From Candidatus Omnitrophota bacterium (lineage in GTDB: Bacteria; Omnitrophota; Gorgyraeia; Gygaellales; Profunditerraquicolaceae): 6,310 nucleotides of DNA. Position 1 is the first letter of the stretch; the number at the start of each line of letters is the position of its first letter. Location of the stretch: contig VGKM01000069.1 of assembly GCA_016867005.1 (NCBI GenBank), positions 1 through 6,310 of the forward strand. The letters are read 5' to 3'. Of the stretch, positions 1-5,115 are shown one piece after another. The notes beneath the pieces were generated by a model. The model was not told the DNA's origin, did not search any database, and saw only the letters and a list, made by a program, of their open reading frames with translations. The position numbers and the translations under genes are program-made.

Positions 1-319
1 TTTCCGCCGTGCAGTAAAGCGTTCAATGGAGCAAACGCTTAACGCAGGGGCAAAAGGCATCAAGGTTTCCTGTTCTGGCCGCCTTAACGGCGCAGAAATG
101 TCAAGGACAGAGACCTACAGAAACGGAAAAATCCCGTTGCATACGTTACGCGCGGATATTGATTATGGTTTTACCGAGAGTTTAACGACTTATGGTTTAA
201 TCGGCATAAAGGTCTGGATTTATAAAGGCGACATACTGATTGAAAAAAAGAGCGTTGGTAAAGGACAAGCAGCTATCCAGGAAGAAATAAGCGAAGAAAC
301 TGCCAGTCCATCAGCATAA
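1..319 (+). CDS. rpsC: 30S ribosomal protein S3 (uS3), C-terminal part, 5'-truncated by the window edge
   Basis: S3 is a small-subunit head protein at the mRNA entry site. Only about the last 105 codons are present. The frame is open from base 2 (FRRAVKRS...) through the ATG at 26, which is an internal methionine and not the start. The C-terminal S3 domain is clear: the stretch GAKGIKV..SGRLNGAE, then RTETYRNGKIPLHTLRADIDYG, then TTYGLIGIKVWIYKGD, matches the family signature closely. After that comes a short tail, partly acidic (EEISEETASPSA), which is variable in S3 proteins. The gene ends with TAA at 317-319, 18 bases before rplP, in the normal S10-operon order. Identity is certain; the N-terminal KH domain lies outside the window. 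Confidence 0.98.
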   Translation, partial: FRRAVKRSMEQTLNAGAKGIKVSCSGRLNGAEMSRTETYRNGKIPLHTLRADIDYGFTESLTTYGLIGIKVWIYKGDILIEKKSVGKGQAAIQEEISEETASPSA

Positions 320-326
320 AAATTTC

Positions 327-331
327 GAGGG
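327..331 (+). promoter_or_regulatory. Ribosome binding site that decides the rplP start
   Basis: GAGGG lies 6 bases before the ATG at 338. Its distance to the downstream in-frame ATGs at 344 and 347 is 12 and 15 bases, so it favours the first of the three candidate starts. This is inference from spacing. Confidence 0.6.
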
Positions 332-337
332 ATTAAA

Positions 338-754
338 ATGGTAATGATGCCAAAAAGAGTAAAGTACCGTAAGCTGCAAAAAGGGTCAAGAAGAGGTGTT
401 GCTACTTGCGGCGCGGAATTGGCCTTTGGTGAATTCGGCATAAAAGTCCTGGAAAACGGCTGGATCAAGAATAATCAGATCGAAGCCGTACGCGTTATCC
501 TCGCCCGCCAGCTGCACAAAGGCGGAAAAATGTGGATAAGGATTTTTCCCGATAAGTCAATTACCAAGAAACCGGCAGAAGTCCGTATGGGTAAAGGAAA
601 AGGCGACCTTGACCATTGGGTTGCGGTAGTAAAAAGAGGAAGAGTATTATTTGAATTAGGCGGCGTTCCGGAAGAATATGCGAGGCATTGCTTCAGGCTT
701 GCTGCTTATAAACTTCCACTCAGGACCAAATTTATTACGAGGATACATAAATAA
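338..754 (+). CDS. rplP: 50S ribosomal protein L16 (uL16)
   Basis: L16 binds 23S rRNA near the peptidyl-transferase centre and the A-site tRNA elbow. The 138-residue product has the family's usual length. Visible landmarks are PKRVKYRK at 5-12, FGEFGIK at 30-36, MWIRIFPDKSITKKPAE at 65-81, the signature RMGKGKG at 83-89 and LAAYKLP at 121-127. Arg83 corresponds to the arginine that is hydroxylated in E. coli L16; whether it is modified here is unknown. I chose the ATG at 338 because GAGGG at 327-331 lies 6 bases upstream. ATGs at 344 and 347 (the protein starts MVMMPKR) are also possible, and the family usually starts with two or three residues before PKR. The gene follows rpsC by 18 bases and precedes rpmC by 4. 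Confidence 0.98.
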   Translation: MVMMPKRVKYRKLQKGSRRGVATCGAELAFGEFGIKVLENGWIKNNQIEAVRVILARQLHKGGKMWIRIFPDKSITKKPAEVRMGKGKGDLDHWVAVVKRGRVLFELGGVPEEYARHCFRLAAYKLPLRTKFITRIHK

Positions 755-758
755 TACC

Positions 759-959
759 ATGAAGATAAAAGAACTGCGGAATTTAACAAGAGAAGAGTTA
801 ATCCAAAAAGAAAAAGCATTAAGTGAAGAATTGTTTAAGCTTAATGAAGGCCGTTTTAGCGGAAGAGTGGATAAACCGCATTTATTCTCATTGGTTAGAA
901 GAGATATCGCGCGCATAAAGACACTGCTTAACGAAAAGAAAGAGAAACAGAATGGGTAA
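759..959 (+). CDS. rpmC: 50S ribosomal protein L29 (uL29)
   Basis: L29 is a small helical protein near the polypeptide exit tunnel, next to L23, where trigger factor and SRP dock. The product of 66 residues (MKIKELRNLTREEL...) has the usual family length. It forms two predicted helices, and the family motif KPHLFSLVRRDIARIKT is at 39-55. The frame is open further upstream to an ATG at 678, inside rplP, but that would add 27 residues foreign to the family; the ATG at 759 gives the standard L29 start. The only purine-rich stretch upstream (GAGGA, 739-743) is 15 bases away, so initiation probably depends on coupling to rplP, which ends 4 bases earlier. The 3' end overlaps rpsQ by 8 bases. Confidence 0.97.
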   Translation: MKIKELRNLTREELIQKEKALSEELFKLNEGRFSGRVDKPHLFSLVRRDIARIKTLLNEKKEKQNG

Positions 960-1281
960 AAGAAGAATTTATACCGGAACAGTTGTAAGCGACAAAATGC
1001 AGAAGACGCGCATAGTGCGTACTGTGCGCATGGGCAAGCATGCCAAATACGGAAAAATAATGAAGATATTCAATAAGTTCAAGGCGCACGATGAAAAAAA
1101 TCTTTCTAAGGCAGGCGATGTTGTGCGTATTGAAGAAACAAGGCCTATCTCTAAAGACAAGCGTTTTAGAGTAATTGAGATTATAAAGAAAGCGGAATTA
1201 CCGGAGTTGGAACTTAACGATTCTCCCGAGGCCCTGCAAGCTGTTGGTAAGCCCAAGAGCACAGGAGAAAAGGAAGCCTAA
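952..1281 (+). CDS. rpsQ: 30S ribosomal protein S17 (uS17) with a long C-terminal tail
   Basis: S17 is a primary 16S rRNA-binding protein of the small-subunit body with an OB fold. Landmarks are GTVVSDKMQKT at 9-19, KYGKIMKI at 32-39, AHDE at 45-48 and the signature GDVVRIEETRPISKDKRFRV at 55-74. The core ends around residue 80. The remaining 29 or so residues (AELPELELNDSPEALQ..., then GKPKSTGEKEA) make the protein 109 residues long, against roughly 80-90 in most bacteria. The tail is first acidic and hydrophobic, then lysine-rich, and is probably flexible. The ATG at 952 overlaps the rpmC stop (ATGGGTAA). There is no strong Shine-Dalgarno sequence, only an AAAGAGA-like stretch, so coupling to rpmC is likely. 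rplN follows after one base. Confidence 0.97.
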   Translation: MGKRRIYTGTVVSDKMQKTRIVRTVRMGKHAKYGKIMKIFNKFKAHDEKNLSKAGDVVRIEETRPISKDKRFRVIEIIKKAELPELELNDSPEALQAVGKPKSTGEKEA

Positions 1282-1282
1282 T

Positions 1283-1651
1283 ATGATCCAGTTGAGGACT
1301 ATTTTAGATGTAGCAGATAATACAGGGGCCAAAAAGGCGGCTTTCATCGGCGTTCTTGGGAAGAAAAACTGTGAATTTGCCAAGATCGGCGACATCATAA
1401 ACGTCAACGTTAAAGAATCGGGCCCGGATGCGGCAGTAAAAAAAGGCGAAGTCGCAAAGGCCGTGATAGTCCGTACAAAAACTCCTATCAGGCGGGCGGA
1501 CGGCTCAGTCCTCAGGTTTGACCGTAATGCCGTTGTTTTCATCGATCCTCAGATGAACCCTAAGGGCACAAGGGTTTTTGGCCCGGTGGCCAGGGAATTA
1601 AGAGACAGGAATTTTACTAAGATAATTTCATTAGCTCCCGAGGTTATTTAA
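1283..1651 (+). CDS. rplN: 50S ribosomal protein L14 (uL14)
   Basis: L14 sits at the subunit interface, contacts 16S rRNA in bridges, and is the docking site of the silencing factor RsfS. The product is 122 residues, exactly the common bacterial length. Motifs are ILDVADNTGAKKA at 7-19, KKGEVAKAVIVRTK at 53-66, RRADGSVLRFD at 70-80 and FGPVARELRD..F.KIISLAPEV at the end. The frame is open back to an ATG at 1244 within rpsQ, but the ATG at 1283 gives the standard MIQ start and has AGGAAG (1271-1276) 6 bases upstream. Only one base separates it from the rpsQ stop, and rplX starts at the very next base after its stop. In E. coli this is the first gene of the spc operon; here there is no room for a separate promoter in the gap. 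Confidence 0.98.
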   Translation: MIQLRTILDVADNTGAKKAAFIGVLGKKNCEFAKIGDIINVNVKESGPDAAVKKGEVAKAVIVRTKTPIRRADGSVLRFDRNAVVFIDPQMNPKGTRVFGPVARELRDRNFTKIISLAPEVI

Positions 1652-1963
1652 ATGCTTAAGATAAAAAAGAACGATTTAGTCCAGGCCGTAAAAGGAAAAG
1701 ATAAAGGAAAAAAAGGCAAGGTTCTTGAGGTTTTATTTTCCGAAAAACGCGCTATCGTAGAAGGCATCAATACCGTAAAGAAACATAAGCGCCGCACGCA
1801 AAAAGACCAACAGGGAGGCATAGTTTCTGTGGAAATGCCCATTAGCCTTTCTAATTTAATGCTGGTCTGTAAAAGCTGCAGCCGGCCGGTCAGGATAGGG
1901 ATCACGGTTTTAAAAGACGGCACGAAAACAAGGACATGCAAATCTTGTAAAGAGGCGGTTTAA
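1652..1963 (+). CDS. rplX: 50S ribosomal protein L24 (uL24), Cys4 zinc-ribbon form
   Basis: L24 is an assembly-initiating 23S rRNA-binding protein near the exit tunnel. The 103-residue product starts with a KOW domain (residues about 3-36, with KGKDKGKKGKV at 14-24). The L24-specific region KKHKRRTQKDQQGG at 43-56 follows. Near the C-terminus are two CxxC pairs, Cys73/Cys76 and Cys96/Cys99, about 20 residues apart, enclosing RPVRIG..VLKDG. This looks like the zinc ribbon found in many, but not all, bacterial L24 proteins; metal binding is inferred. The ATG directly abuts the rplN stop (TAAATG). GAGG at 1640-1643, inside rplN, lies 8 bases before the start. Confidence 0.98.
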   Translation: MLKIKKNDLVQAVKGKDKGKKGKVLEVLFSEKRAIVEGINTVKKHKRRTQKDQQGGIVSVEMPISLSNLMLVCKSCSRPVRIGITVLKDGTKTRTCKSCKEAV

Positions 1964-1973
1964 CTAAAAAAAT

Positions 1974-2540
1974 ATGGAAAAATCAAAAACACCGAGATTA
2001 TTGGAGAAATACAGAAGTGAGATCACCCCGCAGCTGATGGAAACATTTAAGGTGAAAAACCGTTTTGCGGTCCCGCGCCTTGATAAAATAGTTGTTAATA
2101 TGGGTGTAGGCGAGGCGCTTACAGATATCAAGATCCTTGATAAAGCGATGGAAGAGCTCGGTGTTATTACCGGCCAGAAGCCGATCATCCGCCGTGCAAA
2201 AAAAGCAATTGCGAATTTTAAGATCAGGAAGGGACAGCCGATAGCGTGCAAGGTGACTTTAAGGCGCGCTATGATGTATGAATTTATGGACCGCCTTATC
2301 AATGTGGCTATGCCGCGTATCCGTGATTTCCGCGGAGTGCCGATGGATTCTTTCGACCAGGCAGGTAACTATACACTCGGCCTTAACGAACAGATCATTT
2401 TCCCTGAGATCGAGTATGATAGGATCACGCGCGCACAGGGGATGGATATAACCTTTGTAATCAAATACGCAAAATCCAAAGACCAGGCGAAGGAATTATT
2501 AAAGTTGTTCGGTATGCCTTTTAAAGAATCTAAGGAGTAA
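1974..2540 (+). CDS. rplE: 50S ribosomal protein L5 (uL5)
   Basis: L5 is part of the 5S rRNA-protein complex with L18 and contacts the P-site tRNA and S13 across the subunit interface. The 188-residue product is of near-usual length. Motifs are PRLDKIVVNMGVGEA at 34-48, ITGQKPIIRRAKKAIANFKIRKG at 65-87, LRDF-like RIRDFRGVP at 115-123 and GNYTLGLNEQIIFPEI at 131-146. The start at 1974 gives MEKSKTPRLLEKY, typical of the family. No Shine-Dalgarno sequence is seen at normal distance: the stretch before the ATG is CTAAAAAAAT, and the nearest AGAGG (1951-1955) is 18 bases away inside rplX. In E. coli the S8 repressor binds spc mRNA around this junction; I do not see a convincing equivalent hairpin here. 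Confidence 0.98.
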   Translation: MEKSKTPRLLEKYRSEITPQLMETFKVKNRFAVPRLDKIVVNMGVGEALTDIKILDKAMEELGVITGQKPIIRRAKKAIANFKIRKGQPIACKVTLRRAMMYEFMDRLINVAMPRIRDFRGVPMDSFDQAGNYTLGLNEQIIFPEIEYDRITRAQGMDITFVIKYAKSKDQAKELLKLFGMPFKESKE

Positions 2541-2541
2541 T

Positions 2542-2727
2542 ATGGCGAAGAATTCTCAATTAGCAAGATGGAAGAGGCCGGCAAAATTTTCAAGCCGTAA
2601 ATACAACCGCTGTGCGCTTTGCGGCCGGTCAGGCGGGTATTTACGCAGGTTCCAGTTATGCCGGATTTGTTTCAGGGAATTAGCCTGGCAAGGCATGATC
2701 CCCGGCATTAAAAAGGCCAGCTGGTAA
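2542..2727 (+). CDS. rpsN: 30S ribosomal protein S14 (uS14), zinc-binding short form
   Basis: S14 is a 16S rRNA-binding protein of the small-subunit head. At 61 residues this is the short, type Z form, against about 100 in the zinc-free E. coli type. Four cysteines form the zinc knuckle: Cys24 and Cys27 (RCALCGR), then Cys40 and Cys43 (CRICFRELA). The C-terminus PGIKKASW is the family standard. The N-terminus MAKNSQLARWKR replaces the more common MAKKS..AK start but fits. AAGGAG at 2532-2537 lies 4 bases before the ATG, inside the rplE end, and one base separates the genes (TAATATG). Zinc binding follows from the family and was not tested. Confidence 0.98.
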   Translation: MAKNSQLARWKRPAKFSSRKYNRCALCGRSGGYLRRFQLCRICFRELAWQGMIPGIKKASW

Positions 2728-2753
2728 GAACCTCAAAAGGAGAAATATAAAAT

Positions 2754-3149
2754 ATGCCAAGGACAGACTTAATCGCAGATGCATTTACAATCATACGAAA
2801 TGCCATTATGGCGCGTAAAGAAAATGTAGATGTGCCTGCTTCAAAAACCATAAAATCAATTCTTGAGATCTTAAAATCCCGCGATTATATCGATGCATTT
2901 AAACTGATCGAAGACAAGAAACAGGGGATTTTCAGGGTCTATTTAAAATACCTTTATGGAAAACCGGCGATACGCAATCTTAAGAAGATCTCTAAGGTAT
3001 CATTAAAAGTTTACGTAAAACGCGATAAAATCCCATCGGTATTAAGGGGAAGGGGCCTGGCAGTAATTTCAACTTCAAAAGGCATCGTAACCGATAAAGA
3101 AGCAAAAGAAATGGGTCTGGGCGGAGAAATTATCGGCTATATTTGGTAG
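2754..3149 (+). CDS. rpsH: 30S ribosomal protein S8 (uS8)
   Basis: S8 binds the central domain of 16S rRNA and, in E. coli, represses translation of its own operon. The 131-residue product has the usual length. Landmarks are DLIADAFTIIRNA at 5-17, VDVPASKTI at 25-33, SVLRGRGLAVISTSKGIVTD at 95-114 (the S8 signature) and the terminal GGEIIGYIW. The ATG at 2754 is preceded by AAAAGGAG (2735-2742), a strong ribosome binding site, with 11 bases of spacing. The 26-base gap from rpsN is the largest in the window, but it holds only this site and an A/T-rich spacer; no promoter or terminator is visible. Whether S8 autoregulates here is unknown. Confidence 0.98.
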   Translation: MPRTDLIADAFTIIRNAIMARKENVDVPASKTIKSILEILKSRDYIDAFKLIEDKKQGIFRVYLKYLYGKPAIRNLKKISKVSLKVYVKRDKIPSVLRGRGLAVISTSKGIVTDKEAKEMGLGGEIIGYIW

Positions 3150-3158
3150 AGGTAAAAT

Positions 3159-3710
3159 ATGTCAAGGTTAGGGAAAAAACCGATTATTGTTCCAAAAGAA
3201 GTAAAAATCCAGGTTAAAGATGGCGCGGTCCTTGTCGAAGGCCCTAAAGGGAAACTGAGCCGCCTTATGTCCGGCAGGATCAGTGTTGAAGTAGGCGAAG
3301 GCCAGGCCTTGGTAAAACGCGCAAGCGATATAAAAACCGATAAGTCCCTGCACGGCCTTTACCGGGCCTTGATTATTGGTATGATTAAAGGCGTTACCGA
3401 GGGTTACGTCAAAGAGCTGGAAATCATCGGAGTCGGATATAAAGCATCTATCGCCGGCAATAAACTTACTATGCAACTGGGATTTTCGCATCCTATAAAT
3501 TACCTGATCCCTGAGGGGATAAAGATTGAGGCGCCTAAGCCCACGCAGCTTGTAATAAGGGGCATTGATAAGGAAAAAGTAGGAGAGGTCGCCCATGAGA
3601 TCAGGGCGGTATGCCCTCCGGAACCGTATAAGGGTAAAGGTATTCGTTTCTTAGGCGAGCACGTGAAGAAGAAAGTCGGTAAGGCACAAGCCACCGGCGG
3701 CGGAAAATAG
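3159..3710 (+). CDS. rplF: 50S ribosomal protein L6 (uL6)
   Basis: L6 lies near the base of the L7/L12 stalk by the sarcin-ricin loop and the factor-binding site. The 183-residue product matches the family length (about 178) with a few extra C-terminal residues (AQATGGGK). It has the two related alpha/beta domains, about 1-82 and 83-170. Landmarks are MSRLGKKPI at the start, VEGPKGKLS at 26-34, GVGYKA at 91-96, LGFSHPINY at 107-115 and the signature PEPYKGKGIR at 154-163. AGAGG at 3148-3152 lies 6 bases before the ATG and overlaps the rpsH stop. rplR follows after 17 bases. Confidence 0.98.
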   Translation: MSRLGKKPIIVPKEVKIQVKDGAVLVEGPKGKLSRLMSGRISVEVGEGQALVKRASDIKTDKSLHGLYRALIIGMIKGVTEGYVKELEIIGVGYKASIAGNKLTMQLGFSHPINYLIPEGIKIEAPKPTQLVIRGIDKEKVGEVAHEIRAVCPPEPYKGKGIRFLGEHVKKKVGKAQATGGGK

Positions 3711-3727
3711 CAAATAAAAGGTATATT

Positions 3728-4093
3728 ATGAAAAACAAAAAGGAACTTTCAAGGTCAAAGAGGCACAGGCGGATAAAAATAAAAATGAACGCCACGGCAG
3801 AGCGCCCGCGGTTAGTCATTCGCCGCAGCTTAAATAATATTTTTGCGCAATTGATAGATGATGTAAACAATAAAACGTTGTTATCTGTTTCTTCCGCGGA
3901 TAAAGATGTTAAGCAGCAGTTTGTTAAAGGCGGAGGAAACATTAAAGCAGCTGTTATGCTGGGTGAGATTTGTTCAAAGAAGCTGAAGGAAAAAGGGATT
4001 AATAAAATCATCTTTGACCGTGCAGGGTATCTTTATCACGGCAGGGTAAAGGCATTCGCCGATTCCTTGAGAAAAGGCGGATTGGAGTTTTAA
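3728..4093 (+). CDS. rplR: 50S ribosomal protein L18 (uL18)
   Basis: L18 binds 5S rRNA and, with L5, forms the central protuberance complex. The 121-residue product has the usual bacterial length. It opens with a strongly basic stretch (RSKRHRRIKIKM, 9-20), then RPRLVIRRS.NNIFAQLIDD at 26-45, and ends with the family motif FDRAGYLYHGRVKAFAD at 96-112 and GGLEF. AAAAGG at 3716-3721 lies 6 bases before the ATG. The stop codon is followed after one base by the rpsE start (TAATATG). Confidence 0.98.
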   Translation: MKNKKELSRSKRHRRIKIKMNATAERPRLVIRRSLNNIFAQLIDDVNNKTLLSVSSADKDVKQQFVKGGGNIKAAVMLGEICSKKLKEKGINKIIFDRAGYLYHGRVKAFADSLRKGGLEF

Positions 4094-4094
4094 T

Positions 4095-4592
4095 ATGCGA
4101 GAATTGAATATTGAACAGCAGGCGGAATTGATCGAGAAAGTAATTGCTATTAACCGTGTGACTAAAGTTACCAAAGGCGGCAAAAAGCTGCATTTCAGCG
4201 CTTTGGTTGTCGTAGGCGATACAAAGGGCCGCGTGGGCTTTGCGCTTGAAAAAGCCAATGAAGTTGCCGATGCTATAAGAAAAAGTTTAACAAAGGCAAA
4301 GAAAGATCTTTTCCGCGTCCCGCTTGAAGGCACATCTATTCCTCATGAGATCGTAGGTGAATATGGCGCGGCCAAAGTACTTCTTAAGCCGGCATCAGAA
4401 GGTACGGGTGTTATTGCCGCAGGCCCGGTAAGAGCTATTTGTGAAGCAGCCGGCATAAAGAATATCCTGACAAAATGTTTGACATCAAATAACCCAATTA
4501 ACGTCATCAAGGCTACAGTCGACGGATTAAAGAATTTAAAGGCAGAATATGGGAAAGAAGATAATCAAGAAAAAGACAGCTCCAAAGGTTAG
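4095..4592 (+). CDS. rpsE: 30S ribosomal protein S5 (uS5) with an atypical C-terminus
   Basis: S5 acts at the mRNA entry and decoding region of the small subunit. The 165-residue product shows the N-terminal S5 domain (about 11-75, with INRVTKVTKGGKKLHFSALV at 19-38, the loop where E. coli spectinomycin-resistance changes map). The C-terminal domain (about 85-148) has PASEGTGVIAAGPVRAICEAAG at 99-120 and NNPINVIKATVDGL at 132-145. The last 17 residues (KAEYGKEDNQEKDSSKG) do not carry the usual ending with an RGKSVEE-like motif. Their final 14 codons and the stop are shared, in another frame, with the start of rplO. GGAG at 4084-4087 is 7 bases before the ATG. Identity is certain; the tail is the odd part. 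Confidence 0.98.
   Translation: MRELNIEQQAELIEKVIAINRVTKVTKGGKKLHFSALVVVGDTKGRVGFALEKANEVADAIRKSLTKAKKDLFRVPLEGTSIPHEIVGEYGAAKVLLKPASEGTGVIAAGPVRAICEAAGIKNILTKCLTSNNPINVIKATVDGLKNLKAEYGKEDNQEKDSSKG
4538..4542 (+). promoter_or_regulatory. Ribosome binding site supporting the rplO start inside rpsE
   Basis: AAAGG lies 6 bases before the ATG at 4549, within the rpsE reading frame. It supports this upstream start for rplO. There is no ATG, GTG or TTG in the rplO frame between 4552 and the conserved L15 core, so no ordinary later start is available. Confidence 0.6.
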
Positions 4593-5115
4593 CGAGAAAC
4601 CGAAAGCAGCGCCTAAAGTAATTAAAAAGAAGGCCGTTAAAAAGCAGGTTGCTCATGATGTTTATACCGGGCTGCATAACCTTAAAATCCCGCAAGGCGC
4701 ACATAAGCGCAAGAAATTGCTCGGCAGGGGCTCTAGTTCCGGCCATGGCAAGACCTCGACCCGCGGAAGCAAAGGGCAGACATCACGCGCAGGCCGCGAT
4801 TTTTACGCCGGGTTTGAGGGCGGGCAGACTTCTTTGATCCGCAGGATGCCAAAGCGCGGATTTACCAACAGGTTTAGGGAAGAATTCCAGATCGTAAATA
4901 TCACTACTTTAGCCGGGACTAAAGAGCAGGTTATTAATCCGGAATTGCTGCTTAAAAAAGGCATTGTAAAAGATAAGCGCAGGGCAATAAAAATACTGGG
5001 TGACGGCGAAATCAAAAACGCTATCACCGTTTCAGCCCACGCTTTTTCAAAATCCGCGGCTGAGAAAATTAAGAACGCCGGCGGAAAAATTGAAATCATA
5101 AATGGCCTCAGTTAG
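4549..5115 (+). CDS. rplO: 50S ribosomal protein L15 (uL15) with a lysine-rich N-terminal extension
   Basis: L15 is a late-assembly 23S rRNA-binding protein that threads into the large-subunit core. The conserved protein starts at about residue 41 (GLHNLKIPQG), followed by KRKKLLGRGSSSGHGKTSTR at 53-72, FEGGQTSLIRRMPKRGF at 89-105 and the globular C-terminal domain to 188. That core of about 148 residues equals a normal L15. The first 40 residues are extra: 14 of the first 32 are lysine, with alanine and proline and two APKV copies (11-14, 21-24), which suggests a disordered basic arm. No L30 motif is seen in it, so it is not a fused L30. The start lies 44 bases inside rpsE in a different frame. 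The stop overlaps secY by 14 bases. rpmD would normally precede this gene. Confidence 0.95.
   Translation: MGKKIIKKKTAPKVSEKPKAAPKVIKKKAVKKQVAHDVYTGLHNLKIPQGAHKRKKLLGRGSSSGHGKTSTRGSKGQTSRAGRDFYAGFEGGQTSLIRRMPKRGFTNRFREEFQIVNITTLAGTKEQVINPELLLKKGIVKDKRRAIKILGDGEIKNAITVSAHAFSKSAAEKIKNAGGKIEIINGLS

Noticed and set aside
678..758. A longer start for rpmC inside rplP
   Set aside because: It would add 27 residues with no similarity to L29 and overlap rplP heavily; the start at 759 gives the normal family length.
1244..1282. A longer start for rplN inside rpsQ
   Set aside because: The ATG at 1283 gives exactly the 122-residue family length and has its own ribosome binding site.
1936..2000. An S8-binding autoregulatory hairpin at the rplX-rplE junction
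   Set aside because: Only a weak 5-base pairing (AATCT with AGATT) could be found by eye, which is too little to support a structure.
2728..2753. The rpsN-rpsH gap as an internal promoter or terminator
   Set aside because: It holds only a strong ribosome binding site and an A/T-rich spacer; there is no inverted repeat, T-run or paired promoter elements.
3168..3596. A 142-codon open frame on the - strand inside rplF
   Set aside because: It lies wholly opposite the well-supported L6 gene, has no recognisable domain, and is a typical shadow of a conserved gene.
3601..4011. A 136-codon open frame on the - strand across the rplF-rplR junction
   Set aside because: Both + strand genes are certain; the frame shows no family motif and no ribosome binding site that I can support.
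4549..4668. The L15 N-terminal extension as a remnant of or fusion with L30
   Set aside because: No L30 features are present; the stretch is a simple lysine/alanine/proline-rich run.
4649..4837. A 62-codon + strand open frame inside rplO
   Set aside because: It overlaps the conserved L15 core in another frame and its translation resembles nothing I recognise.
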